A stretch of DNA of 64,000 bases from Diphasiastrum complanatum (lineage: Eukaryota; Streptophyta; Lycopodiopsida; Lycopodiales; Lycopodiaceae), in assembly GCA_029204225.1 (NCBI GenBank), contig CM055099.1:69859349-69923348 (forward strand), given 5' to 3'. The notes below the pieces were generated by a model that did no database searches, was not told the origin of the DNA, and was given only the letters and a program-made list of their open reading frames with translations. The translations under genes were made by a program, and so were the position numbers. This document shows, piece by piece, positions 31,085 through 42,530 of the stretch; the stretch's first letter is position 1, and each line of letters opens with the position of its first letter.

Positions 31085-34000
31085 ATTTCATCTATTGGTG
31101 CGTGCATGTGGTTCCCTCCATGATTCCAATTTCTCATGTATATGAGCATGCGATGTCTTGTTTCTCTTTCCACCAAGAATCACCTCAACTAATGGTTTTG
31201 CCCTTTGCAAGCTATTGCCAAAGCCATCATCTATTGGTTGAAGTGGCTCCAAGCAAGCTATCTCATCAATATGTCTAGAGCTGCTTGCACCACTTTGACA
31301 TATGCCTCGTATATGTCGAAGTTGTGATATGACGTTGTCTATTAGCAGACTATCTTGACTTGTAGAAACCATTCTGTTGATCTCTTCCATAATTTTTCTG
31401 GCTTCTAAAACTTTTGACTTTAAGTATCTTTCACTCCTTTCTTGGTCATCACATGAATTGCTGAACTTTACAAGAGAAGGTATAGGATCTTCGTTTAGGT
31501 CAAAAGATTGCACTCTAGTATGCTCATCAATATTGATTTGATTTGGAATATAATCAAGTAGTTGAGAATAGCCACCATGTTGAGTGCCCCATTGAGTGCC
31601 AATATGTTGCACAATGCGGCCTTCTCCTACTCCAATCAACATTTGAAGCACTTTCACTTGGTGCTTGCAAATGTTACCTTTTTGGGCCCATTCGCATGTG
31701 CAGCAAGCCCATTTTGAAGCTGCATTGAATACTGAGTACAATTTTATTGGAATCAGACATGCTAATGATAGTCGAAGGAATATCTGGATCAGATGAAAGG
31801 GACACATGGGAATCTGGAATTTTACATGCTTGAATCAAAGCATGTTCCACTAACCTCTCCTTTGTGTTGTTTGTGATAAAACCATAAGTTTTACAAAAGT
31901 CTAGGTATGCATAATGGTTTTTCACATCGGTCAACAATACATGTAATAACCAGTCGACCCGCCTGTTTCTCATTGCTTTTTTTGTGAGCAGGTGACGACC
32001 CTTCAAATTGGCATGAAAAGCTTCAATGGCACCATTTGTGTCTTGGTTTGATAAAGGCATAATCCTTGTTGCCTTTATCCACATATCTGAAACATTCAAA
32101 AAGTTAGATGAATTTATGCTTAATTGCTTTTTGTGACACCAAAAAAAAATTGCAAAATAGACTTGAATATACAATACGCACCAATTTTTTATAGCCACGT
32201 ATCTTTGAGGTATTTCATAAAGATCTCTTCTTCTTTAAAGATGTCCATGAAGAAGTTGAGAAGTTTTCGTCCATGTTCTATGTTTTCATCCCTTGAAGGT
32301 TTGCCATTACCCCCGATGTACATAATTTCTCCTAACATTTTGAACATTTTTATTCTCTTTTCCCAATTGCATACTTTGCGCATTAGATGCTTCAACCAAC
32401 ATCTTCGAACATGCCAAAGACACAAGAAGATGTGGCATCGAAATACGCATCTACAAAACAAAATACACGTTCTAAAATGAGAAGATAGAAAAACAAACAA
32501 AAACATGAACACCAACTTTTACATAGATGTATCGCTAAATAATTTTTTTACCTTAACGCATTTATTTCGCAGTCAGCATCGTCCACCATAAATCCATTTG
32601 GCTGCCAGTTCACATTCAACTCATACATCTTGTCCTTCAGTTTTTGTAACCAAGGGACGATGTCTTCGGCCTTTGAACTGCTGGTGAGTACCCATGCCAC
32701 TGGTACACCATTTTGGAATGTGTCGAATGCCAATATTGTGAAGAGCTGATACTGCAAACATCACATTCAATTTGAGAATTTAAAAAAGAAAAACTACATG
32801 CAAAGAAAAGCAAATTGCAATTTTTGCATTTATTACCTTGGATCTATTAGTTCCAAATGTGGCATCCATGGCTAGAATGCTATTGTGACCAAGCAACAAC
32901 ATCCTGTCTGCTTGAAATTTAGTTTGAACACCCAAAATAAACAAAGGTTTGTCTTTTGTAATGAACATTTGGTAAAAAAACACTTTTTTCTGATTTTGCA
33001 TTGTCCACAAGTGCACACTTCGTGCATCATCTTCATGTAGCTGAAATTTTTCCGTTGACAACCTCACATAAAAGTTCAATATATCTTGTTTGGTCAAAAA
33101 CTCATCTCTACATGGAGTATAGTCTACATCAGAATTCCTCTTGCTAGCAAGCATTGCTTTATGTCATTCATCACCTGGTCTGGGGTGGCCTTTTCATAAA
33201 GCCTACATAGCAGCCATCTTTTCTTCTCCTTTGACAGCTTGCGAGCAAATTGGGCCCTAGAACCTTGCGAGGATATGTCAAATGTACCATGACATGGGTT
33301 TCCATTTTTATCCACATGGCGTCTTTCATAGAAGCAAACCTCAGCTACATCTGGCCATAAATACAGTTGCTTGATCGAGAAGTTACATTGGCAACCTCTT
33401 GACAAGCTCTCACCTCTACCAATCAAACTCCGTCTACATCCTTGGCCATGCTTGGGTCTTAATGATACGTCTTCCAATTGAGGCTCCACATTTCTATGAT
33501 CACCAGGTCCAAACGAGCACCAATACCTGAAATGTTAAATCCAATTTTAAATTAGTTTGCACAGACAATCTTATTTAAGATACTATTTACTTTTTGTGCA
33601 CTGGCAGCATAATTGGAAGTGACAATAAAGATAGTTATAGGACAAACCATGAACGCTTCAAGAAGCTTTCTGCCAAGGGATGTTTTAAATTTCCTGGAGT
33701 ATTCACTTTTTGTCGTCTCTTTGTGAAGTTTGTAGGTGCATTGTCATTTTTTCCTTCGCCCTCAATAAAATCCTGAACTCGTGAGAACGGGATATAGGTA
33801 ACTTCAAACTCCACTGTACTCCCCTCGCGATTTCTTGTTGTCAATTTTTTCCACTCCAATTGTGTTGAGCAGAACGTGCCAATAGGTGGTTCTTGCACAA
33901 ATTGGAACGGAGGCTTTATGGCGCTAGATCCTGCACATTGTAGTTAAAGTAAAAACAAAATCAAATTTCAAATCAATAAAATTAAACACTAAACACAAAA

Positions 34001-34150
34001 AATTCAATAACGAGTGACCTTGGATGGAGTAAAATTACCTCCGCAAGAAGTAGACCTCAATGTACATTCAGATAACAATAGCATGCTATCAATGTTGCTG
34101 GAAATCTGATGCAAGTTCTCTCTGACTAGAAAATTTCTTGAGATGTCTTC
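31085..34150 (-). pseudogene. MULE/FAR1-like transposase gene with introns and SWIM zinc finger, frameshifted
   Basis: Minus-strand exons: about 34,150-34,034; 33,930-33,600; 33,526-32,837; 32,751-32,552; 32,450-about 32,210; 32,086-31,085. GT/AG introns of 85 bp (32,752-32,836) and 101 bp (32,451-32,551) join homology correctly. Landmarks: PPIGTFCSTQLEWKK and EVTYIPFSRVQDF; RGCQCNFSIKQLYLWPDVAE and HVDKNGNPCHG; the MULE DDE core with LAMDATFGTN, MVDDADCEI and TNGAIEAFHANLKG; and the SWIM finger CTCEWAQKGNICKH. The product would bind and cut DNA, or act as a FAR1-like regulator. Shifts occur near 33,140 (an apparent one-base loss in an A run), near 31,745 and possibly near 33,650. Retained introns exclude a processed copy. 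I see no terminal inverted repeats, so MULE or domesticated gene stays open. Confidence 0.8.
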
Positions 34151-34807
34151 TGGCAAAAAAATAATGTTAGTATTATACAAAAACATAAGAAGGTAAAACA
34201 TTAGCTCATAATACAGAATATGACAAGTTCTCCTCTACCTTGCCAACAATCCATTGATAAAGAGATTACATAACAATAAAATAAATAAATGATACAACTT
34301 GATGTAAACTGAGCAAATGCATTGAATAAACTATGATAAACAATGCACTCTGGTTGCTAGAACCATTCATAGTTTAGGGAGAAGAGCAAAACTTCTACCA
34401 AAGTAGCCCTAAATCGAGCAGAGTTCGGTCCCTAAAACCCTAAACCCTGAACCGAAATGTGGCCCCTTGGTGTTTTAAATTCTAGGATGGCATTTCCAGT
34501 TCACATCTTCCCACCGGTACATTTGAGGATTTATTTATTGAGCCATTAGTCATCAAACATGGTGAGGCGAATTTGTCTCAAACTCACTTTTTGGAATCGG
34601 AGGCAATTGATGGATCCAAACCTTTTGAGGATGGCAAATGGAGTTTTAACCAAAGTGGCTATGAATCATGTTTTCCAAGGCCTACAAAGTTAGGTTAGGT
34701 CTAATATTGCTGGTGCATTAAGTGTCACTCAAAAATTAACACTGTGGTATAGTGGGGTGTTGAGGCACAAGACCATTTTTGGTGGAGAAAATGGTGCCTC
34801 TATCATA
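34151..34807. other. Flank of the young copia, with one unexplained open stretch
   Basis: From about 34,490 to 34,699 the plus strand has a stop-free frame (PTGTFEDLFIEPLVIKHGEA, later SEAIDGSKPFEDGKWSFNQS) with no Met near its start. It looks protein-like in composition but I do not recognise it. The last five bases, TCATA (34,803-34,807), are the left target duplication of the copia insertion. Confidence 0.4.
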
Positions 34808-35462
34808 TGTGAAAAATACAGATCCTAAGTGGATCTAAACTCCAAGATCATTGGCTTGAATGCTTGCACTCCAAACTACATAAGCTAGGAATTGGCAACA
34901 CATTCTATGCTACCTAGAATGCAAAGAACTTGATCAAAAAGCATTTATCACAAATGGAAACTTCCATAAACATCAAGTGCGGCCCAAAATAGCATTATAC
35001 AGTCCATAATACATCAGCCTATCACTTTTGGAAAGCACCTAAGATCATACACAATAGCTTGAAGACAATACACACAACAATGCTCTCAATGGAGGAAGAA
35101 ACAATGACAATGATCTATTGATCTCAATGAAGCATACAAAAGGTTTCTCCAACCTGTTCTCCACGACTTCCCTACTATTTATGGATGAGGAAGATGACTC
35201 TCTCTCCTCTCTCTAGAAGGTACTTGACCCTAGATATTCCCTATATAGGAAAAATAGCTAAAAATGGCTTATATGACCAAAATACATCAAAATGGTCTCA
35301 TTTTGAAGGGTATGAAGTTTGACACTTCATCATACTGAAAAAATACAGTAAATAAAAACATTGTGGCCTGTTTCACACGTGTGAAACTCCAGAACCAAAA
35401 CTATTTACAATTTTAGCCAATTTAGGCCTCAAACTAGCTAGGAAATGTTGACAATTTTCACA
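34808..35462 (-). repeat. 3' LTR of the young copia
   Basis: 655 bp with TG...CA ends. A TATA-like CCTATATAGG lies at 35,240-35,249. On the minus strand the stop codon of the polyprotein (TGA) is formed by the LTR's first bases, right after the purine tract. Confidence 0.97.
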
Positions 35463-37590
35463 CTCCCTCTTCAACATTGGATGCTAGTTTCAACATAGTC
35501 TTTGAGCACATTCCAAGATTAGATCTATGCATTAAATATAGGTCCTTTCCCAATGGTTTGGTGAAGATATCAGCCACACACTCCTTTGAAGAGACATGTT
35601 GAAGCTCCACCTCTTTGGCAATGACTTGATCTCTCACAAAATGGTGAGCAATCTCAATGTGCTTGCTCCTTGCATGAAAAACAGGATTGCTTGCCAAGCT
35701 TTGGGCTGAAAGGTTATCACAAAGTATGATTGGAGTCTTCTCTGGTTCCATCAAGTGAAGATCCAATAACATCCTCTTGATCCAAAGAATCTCCTTGGTG
35801 CATGTTGTTAATGCCTTGTACTCGGCTTCGGTGGAAGATAGAGAGATAGTTGGTTGCTTCTTTGATAGCCATGAGACCACTCCATCTCCAAGATAGATTG
35901 CAAAGGCACTTGTTGACTTCCTATCCATTTGATCACCTGCAAAATCTGAATCTGAAAATCCACAAAGGTTAGGTGTAGTACCTCCATACAAGATGCCAAA
36001 ATCTCTAGATCCCGAGATGTATCTAAGTACTCTCTTTCCTAGCTTCCAATGAGCCTCACTAGGATCTTGCATAAATTGACTTAGTTTACCAACCACAAAG
36101 CTTAGATCAGGTCTTGTGATGGTTAACCATATAAGAGATCCTATTAGCTTTCTATAGAGAGTAATGTCCTTGAAGGATCTTTCATTACTTCTTGTAGTTA
36201 GCTTTACATTTGATTCCATAGGAGTAGAAACAACTTTACAATCTTCCATATGAAACCTTTTTAGAATAGAGTTAACATACTTTTCTTGACATATGAATGT
36301 AGATTTAGAAGTTCTAATAATCTCTATTCCTAAGATATAATGAAGTTTACCAAGATCTTGAATTTCAAACTCTCTTTTGAGTGCCATCTTGATTTCATCT
36401 ATATCTAGATTGTTACCACCACTTAAGATAATGTCATCAACATAGATCAAAAGTAAAGTGATATCATTTTCATTCAATCTAAAGTAGAGAGAATGATCAT
36501 ACTCACTCATAACAAAGTTTTGAGAAAGTAAGAAGGAATTGAGCTTAGCATACCAACTCCTTGGTGCTTGCTTTAGCCCATACAAACTCTTTTGGAGATA
36601 GCACACATGATTAGGCTCATCATGTGAAACATAGCCCTCGGGTTGCTCCATGTAAATATCTTCTTCAAGATCACCATTCAAGAAGGCATTAGTAACATCC
36701 ATTTGCCACATATCCCAATCATAAAGAGTTGCAAGAGAGATTAGGATTCGAATAGTTACCATCTTTGCCACGGGTGCAAAGGTCTCATCATAGTCAATAC
36801 CATATTCTTGAGCATACCCCTTTGCCACCAACCTTGCCTTGTACTTGTTGATTGATCCATCTTGATTTGTCTTGATCTTGAAGATCCACTTACAACCAAT
36901 TGCCTTCTTGTCCTTTGGAAGCTTTACCAACCTCCATGTGTTGCTTTTGATGAGTGCTTGATGCTCATGATCCATGGCTTGGATCCATTCCTTCTTTTGA
37001 ATTGCTTCACCTACACAAGTTGGTTCATCAAAAGAGGTAAGAAAAGCAAAGTTAGAGTTGTCCACCACTTGCTTTCCTTTTTCATCATAGGTTAGCCTTG
37101 ATGGCTTAGCCCTTTGCCTTTGAGTCTTCCTTGAAGTTTGCTTTGGAGTGGCATCTCCATCTTCATCCAAGACATCTTGCACATCATGATGATTAGTAGG
37201 CACATCAACATCAACATCAACAACATTGGAAACATTCTCTTCATGAAAGATGACATCCCTACTTATGACAACTTTCTTTGTAGAAGGAATGTACACTTTG
37301 TAAGCCTTGCTTACTTCACTATAGCCAACAAACACACCTTTCTTTGATGAAGGATCTTCTTTAGTTCTATCATCAAGTGTGATATTGACAAAACATGTAC
37401 ATCCAAAGATCCTACAATGCTTGACACTCGGCCTTCTACCATAAAGAACCTCATGAGGAGTTTTACCATCCAAGGAAGCACTTGTCCATCTATTACATAG
37501 ATAGTTAGCACATGCTAAAGCTTCCCCCCAAAAAGACTTAGCAAGATTAGCATGTAGTCTCATTGCCTTGGCATCCCATGTGCTATACAA
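35458..37590 (-). CDS. Copia polyprotein part 2: integrase C-terminus, reverse transcriptase, RNase H
   Basis: A 710-codon open frame without internal stops. Integrase C-terminal signatures come first (PHEVLYGRRPSVKHCRIFGC at about residues 45-64, GVFVGYSEVSKAYKVY at 85-100). An acidic linker follows, then RVT_2 from WIQAMDHEHQALI (202) and CKWIFKIK (233). Polymerase motifs are DVTNAFLNG (298-306), SLYGLKQAPRSWY (335-347) and LLIYVDDIILSG with the catalytic YVDD at 383-386. RNase H has FSDSDFAGD (545-553), SSTEAEY (585-591) and LCDN (623-626). The end is EEGV, coded by the purine tract. The first Met is an accident of the deletion at about 37,580: true N-terminal integrase sequence should precede it. 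The enzyme part looks intact and could work if supplied in frame. Confidence 0.93.
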   Translation of the reverse strand: MYSTWDAKAMRLHANLAKSFWGEALACANYLCNRWTSASLDGKTPHEVLYGRRPSVKHCRIFGCTCFVNITLDDRTKEDPSSKKGVFVGYSEVSKAYKVYIPSTKKVVISRDVIFHEENVSNVVDVDVDVPTNHHDVQDVLDEDGDATPKQTSRKTQRQRAKPSRLTYDEKGKQVVDNSNFAFLTSFDEPTCVGEAIQKKEWIQAMDHEHQALIKSNTWRLVKLPKDKKAIGCKWIFKIKTNQDGSINKYKARLVAKGYAQEYGIDYDETFAPVAKMVTIRILISLATLYDWDMWQMDVTNAFLNGDLEEDIYMEQPEGYVSHDEPNHVCYLQKSLYGLKQAPRSWYAKLNSFLLSQNFVMSEYDHSLYFRLNENDITLLLIYVDDIILSGGNNLDIDEIKMALKREFEIQDLGKLHYILGIEIIRTSKSTFICQEKYVNSILKRFHMEDCKVVSTPMESNVKLTTRSNERSFKDITLYRKLIGSLIWLTITRPDLSFVVGKLSQFMQDPSEAHWKLGKRVLRYISGSRDFGILYGGTTPNLCGFSDSDFAGDQMDRKSTSAFAIYLGDGVVSWLSKKQPTISLSSTEAEYKALTTCTKEILWIKRMLLDLHLMEPEKTPIILCDNLSAQSLASNPVFHARSKHIEIAHHFVRDQVIAKEVELQHVSSKECVADIFTKPLGKDLYLMHRSNLGMCSKTMLKLASNVEEGV

Positions 37591-39332
37591 AAGTCTTTGA
37601 ACCTATTTGAGGTGTATTCCCCTCCATTATCAGATCTTAAGCATTTGATCTTTGTATTGAATTGGTTTTCCATTTCATTCTTGAACTTGACAAATGCAGC
37701 AAACACTTCATCCTTAATTTTAAGAAGATAGATCCAAGTATACCTACTAAAGTCATCAATGAAAGTTGCATACATCTTTGCCCCACCATTGCTAGTTGTA
37801 CTAGAAGAATGAATATCAGAATGCACAAGTTGAAAAGCTTCTTTAGATCTAGAAGTAGATCTAGAATAAGCAAGTCTATGAGATTTGGACAAGGCACAAT
37901 GTTCACAAACACTATTGTTTGCAACAAGACTTTTAGGGAGACCAAGAACAAGCTCTTTCTTTGCCATTACCTCCAAAGATTTGAAGTTGGGATGGCCCAA
38001 CCTCTTGTGCCAAACTTCTTGGTTTGTCAATTGCTCCCTAGCCATACATCCTTCATGATTAGAGATCACACATGCATCAAGCTTGAAAAGTTTACCATGC
38101 CTCCTACCTTGAGCAATCAAGGATCCACATTTACTTATCAAACATGCATCTCCAATGAACTCCACATCAAGTCCTTTGTCAATCATTTGACTTACACTAA
38201 GCAAATTCTTAGTGATTGAAGGAATGTACAAAACATTTTCAAGATTTGCTTTCCTATTTGTTGAAAGGGAAATAGGAATAGTGCCTATGCCTTTGATGTC
38301 ACATTGACCATCATTTGCAGTGTAGATGATGTTACCTTCTCCCTCATAAGACAATAAGGATGTAAAGTATTCCTTATGTCTTGTCATGTGAGATGAGGCT
38401 CCACTATCAATCCACCAAGGATCATTATCATCTATGTTGGCTAACAAACTTGAAGTCATAACAAGTGATTCACATGTGTTATGTTCTTCCTCATCTATTG
38501 TAAGATTTCCTTGCCTCTCTCCTTGCTCTCTTTTCTTCTTATAACATTCATTTGCAAAATGACCTTTTATCCCACAATAAAAGCACTTGAACTTTGACTT
38601 ATTGTTCTTAGTAGAAGAGGAAGAGGAAGAGTGATCATCATGATCAAAGTTACCACCTTTGGACCATTTCCCTTTGCCTTTACCTTTGCCCTTGAATTTG
38701 CCTTTTGTGAAGAAAGCCTCTTCACCTCCACCTTGCAAGGATGCACCATCAAGCTTTGATTGCAACCTATGTTCTTCAGCCAATAAGATTTCTTGCAAGT
38801 CAACCACACTTGGCAAGACTCTTTGAATGGCAAAACTTTGCACAAGGTTAGCATGTTCATTTAGCAAACCATTCAACATAACTTGGACTATTTCACCATC
38901 TTTTATGTTCTCATCAATGCATGCTAAATCATCACTTAGGGACTTAACTCTCAAGATAAATGCATGAGCACTTTCACCCTCTCTTTGCCTACTAGAAAAT
39001 ATTTGTCTCCTTAGGGTCAATACCCTAGATGTGGACTTTGATTCAAAGAGCTTCTTTAAGGCATTCCATGCCTCACTTGCACTTTGACACTTTCCAACTT
39101 CCTTGAGAAGTTCATTTGTAACATTCATTTTAATGATATGAAGAGCCCTTTTGGCCTTCTTATCAAACCTTTGTTGCTCTTGAAGTGTGAGAGGTCTCTC
39201 TTCAATTTCTGCAACTATGTCCATGAGTTCATTCAACTCAAGTAAGGACTCCATCCTCACTTTCCAAGTAGAGTAGTTTGATGAACTCAACCTTTCACTA
39301 GACTCTAGCATGATCCCACCATTGAAAGCCAT
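37560..39332 (-). CDS. Copia polyprotein part 1: gag, protease, integrase N-terminal half
   Basis: A 590-codon frame from ATG 39,332. Gag (UBN2 type) has SERLSSSNYSTWKVRMESLL at 12-31, KRALHIIKMNVTNELLKEVG at 61-80 and VQVMLNGLLNEHANLVQSF at about 149-167. The CCHC knuckle is C250-x2-C253-x4-H258-x4-C263. A Gly/Lys-rich stretch precedes it. The aspartic protease motif is WWIDSGASSH (306-315). Pre-integrase: WHKRLGHPNF (441-450) and C476/C479. Integrase: D506 in LVHSDI, FIDDFSRYTW (524-533), D568 in RSDNGGEY. After FCIAHG (581-586) the chain ends in MPRQ-stop, caused by a deletion: QQNGVAERKNRT, carrying the catalytic Glu, is missing. Gag and protease look functional; integrase cannot be. Confidence 0.95.
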   Translation of the reverse strand: MAFNGGIMLESSERLSSSNYSTWKVRMESLLELNELMDIVAEIEERPLTLQEQQRFDKKAKRALHIIKMNVTNELLKEVGKCQSASEAWNALKKLFESKSTSRVLTLRRQIFSSRQREGESAHAFILRVKSLSDDLACIDENIKDGEIVQVMLNGLLNEHANLVQSFAIQRVLPSVVDLQEILLAEEHRLQSKLDGASLQGGGEEAFFTKGKFKGKGKGKGKWSKGGNFDHDDHSSSSSSTKNNKSKFKCFYCGIKGHFANECYKKKREQGERQGNLTIDEEEHNTCESLVMTSSLLANIDDNDPWWIDSGASSHMTRHKEYFTSLLSYEGEGNIIYTANDGQCDIKGIGTIPISLSTNRKANLENVLYIPSITKNLLSVSQMIDKGLDVEFIGDACLISKCGSLIAQGRRHGKLFKLDACVISNHEGCMAREQLTNQEVWHKRLGHPNFKSLEVMAKKELVLGLPKSLVANNSVCEHCALSKSHRLAYSRSTSRSKEAFQLVHSDIHSSSTTSNGGAKMYATFIDDFSRYTWIYLLKIKDEVFAAFVKFKNEMENQFNTKIKCLRSDNGGEYTSNRFKDFCIAHGMPRQ

Positions 39333-40491
39333 GATTCTAATGTTTCTTCAACTTTTAGGTTCTGTCCTAAAGCACTTAGCACTCACTTTTCTCTCAACAA
39401 ATGATAGATAAAGAGATCTATGAAGATTTAGGACCCTAAAACACTTCTATCTTGAACCTAGATGGTTTCCAAGCATAGAAAGGAAGATTGAAACACATGC
39501 AACACTTTGCACACACTAAGAATGGATTACAAAATCAAACCAACCTGAACACACTCTTGCTTAAGCTCTCAAACTTTCCAGCAAGTGACCAAATCAAGTT
39601 ATGGTGTGAAGAGTTACTTGCATTCTTAGAAAATACCCAAAACTAGGATGCCAAGATTACCTAGTAATGAACAAACTTGATCAACATATGATCAACACAC
39701 TAAGATATTGATTCAACCTGTAAAACCACATGTAAACCACACTTCTAAAAGTTTATAAACTCCAGCAAGTGATAAATACAAGATTTAGAGGTGAATGAAT
39801 GAGCACACTTAGTGAATCACAAGACTAGCTTCACTATCTTGTCAAATCTTGGTGTTTAGATGTAGATCTAAGATCACTTCACATGAGAATGTTCCTCAAC
39901 CTGTTAAGAACCTGAAAACACACTTGCATAATGGTTAACACCTTCCAGCAAATGCTCCAATCAAATTACATAAGGAGAGTTACTTACATGCTCAACAAAG
40001 TACACCAAAATTTATGCCAAAATTGATGACAATCTTTACAATATGCTCTTCACAATGGAGCTTACAATATGTTCACCCAAAAAAGGGGATCTTTCATCCA
40101 AATGGGAGCTTTGCTCAGCCTTTAGGAGAATTACAACTCACTCAAAAGAGCATTTGTCATCCACTTAAGGAGAAGTTTCATCCACTTAAGGAGAGTGTTC
40201 ATCCAAGAATGGAGATTGTCAACAATAGGATTGAAAAGAACATTGTTAGTATTGAATATGCACAAGCCTCACAATCACAAATGATTAGGTGTTATGATCT
40301 GATCCAAAATAGTTTCTTTTCAGCCTCTGATCTTCAATAGACCTGAAATATGCTTTTGATCCACAAGTTCAACTCACAAAACAAAGGTTAGTAAGATTTG
40401 ATCAACAAAGCAATGCAAAATCATGCTAGAACTTGATCAAACATCCAAATATCACCAAAAATGGAATACTTACTGTAAATAGAAGCCAACC
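39333..40491 (-). other. Untranslated leader of the young copia, with diverged repeats
   Basis: 1.16 kb between primer site and gag start. Phrases such as CACACTT..., CCAGCAA(G/A)TG and AGAGTTACTT(G/A)CAT recur at about 39,580-39,620, 39,765 and 39,945-39,985, suggesting a decayed ~180-bp tandem repeat. At 40,155-40,205, CATCCACTTAAGGAGA is repeated twice within 35 bp. A plus-strand frame of 108 codons here (40,014-40,340) is antisense to the leader and made of these repeats, so I do not call it a gene. Confidence 0.75.
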
Positions 40492-40492
40492 A

Positions 40493-40504
40493 GCTCTGAT
40501 ACCA
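40493..40504 (-). other. Primer binding site of the young copia
   Basis: Minus strand TGGTATCAGAGC, immediately inside the 5' LTR. It is a perfect match to the usual copia initiator-Met tRNA site. Confidence 0.97.
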
Positions 40505-41159
40505 TGTGAAAAATACAGATCCTAAGTGGATCTAAACTCCAAGATCATTGGCTTGAATGCTTGCACTCCAAACTACATAAGCTAGGAATTGGCAACACAT
40601 TCTATGCTACCTAGAATGCAAAGAACTTGATCAAAAAGCATTTATCACAAATGGAAACTTCCATAAACATCAAGTGCGGCCCAAAATAGCATTATACAGT
40701 CCATAATACATCAGCCTATCACTTTTGGAAAGCACCTAAGATCATACACAATAGCTTGAAGACAATACACACAACAATGCTCTCAATGGAGGAAGAAACA
40801 ATGACAATGATCTATTGATCTCAATGAAGCATACAAAAGGTTTCTCCAACCTGTTCTCCACGACTTCCCTACTATTTATGGATGAGGAAGATGACTCTCT
40901 CTCCTCTCTCTAGAAGGTACTTGACCCTAGATATTCCCTATATAGGAAAAATAGCTAAAAATGGCTTATATGACCAAAATACATCAAAATGGTCTCATTT
41001 TGAAGGGTATGAAGTTTGACACTTCATCATACTGAAAAAATACAGTAAATAAAAACATTGTGGCCTGGTTCACACGTGTGAAACTCCAGAACCAAAACTA
41101 TTTACAATTTTAGCCAATTTAGGCCTCAAACTAGCTAGGAAATGTTGACAATTTTCACA
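40505..41159 (-). repeat. 5' LTR of the young copia
   Basis: Identical to the 3' LTR over 655 bp except G instead of T at 41,068. CCTATATAGG, the likely TATA box, lies at 40,937-40,946. TCATA follows at 41,160. Confidence 0.97.
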
Positions 41160-41164
41160 TCATA

Positions 41165-41641
41165 TTCTCTCGATTTTGCACTTAGAATCATACAAGGAAT
41201 CGTAAACAAGCGTATGCATGTCAACACAAATAGCATCTTATTTGAGCAAAAACAAAATAAGAGCAAAATAATTCTAAATTGCCAAAGTTGACCAGATACT
41301 CGAAAGTCTAGACATCCAATTTTGAGCATAACTTTAAGAAATTGTACATGAAAATACATGAAGTATAGCTAAAGTGGTCTATTGCATTTATTTCTTTCAG
41401 GAGCACTATGTTTCGGATTTGGAGCATTTCGTGTAATAGGTATGTTTGATCCCGTAATATGAGTGAAGAAACTTAATTTAATATATATGATAGGGTAAAT
41501 AGAAGTGTTTGTAACAGTCAAAAGGCCAAAATCAAGCTCAAATGGCCATGCCAACTTATGGGCTTGTTTTTTAAGAAAACAATATGATAAATCACATGTG
41601 AAATTTTCAATAACAATGACTTTCAGAATCGAAAACTAAGG
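41165..41641. other. Pre-insertion flank, AT-rich
   Basis: Continuous with 34,802 before the copia inserted. No gene or repeat recognised. Confidence 0.6.
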
Positions 41642-42300
<659 letters not shown>

Positions 42301-42360
42301 TGGAAGCACGGATGGGAAGCCGCATTTTATGTCTTTTGATATGAACTCAAATGGGCAAAA

Positions 42361-42530
42361 TATACACCCGGGTATCCATTAGGGGGAGAAGGTCCTGCTC
42401 AGAGGCCCTTTCGCCCCGGAAGATTGTGCGCCCTCGGGTGGAGAATATGCACCCGGGTATCCATTAGGGGGGGAAGGTCCTGCTCCGAGGCCCTTTCACC
42501 CCAGAAGACTGTGCGCCCTCGAGGGCGGAG
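42361..42530. repeat. 85-bp tandem duplication
   Basis: Two units, 42,361-42,445 and 42,446-42,530, share CACCCGGGTATCCATTAGGG, GAAGGTCCTGCTC and TGTGCGCCCTCG. About seven differences are seen. The second unit runs into the first large hairpin. Confidence 0.9.

Larger units (their letters stand above)
34808..41159 (-). mobile_element. Near-complete, recently inserted Ty1/copia element with integrase deletion
   Basis: Two 655-bp LTRs (34,808-35,462 and 40,505-41,159) start TGTGAAAAAT and end TTTTCACA. They differ at one position that I can find (T at 35,371, G at 41,068). TCATA flanks both sides (34,803-34,807 and 41,160-41,164). The primer site is at 40,493-40,504 and the purine tract at 35,463-35,472, so the element reads right to left. 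Inside are a 1.16-kb leader and two long overlapping frames covering gag, protease and integrase start, then integrase end, reverse transcriptase and RNase H. A deletion of about 80 bp at the overlap removes the third catalytic integrase residue and shifts the frame. Total length is 6,352 bp. Confidence 0.96.

Noticed and set aside
34437-34452. Telomere-like CCCTAAACCCT
   Set aside because: Only about one and a half units of the motif occur, so it is not an interstitial telomere array.
37662-38219. 185-codon plus-strand frame
   Set aside because: It is antisense to the intact copia gag-protease frame and has no homology of its own.
40014-40340. 108-codon plus-strand frame with HPLKE repeats
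   Set aside because: It lies antisense in the untranslated leader of the young copia and consists of short tandem repeats.
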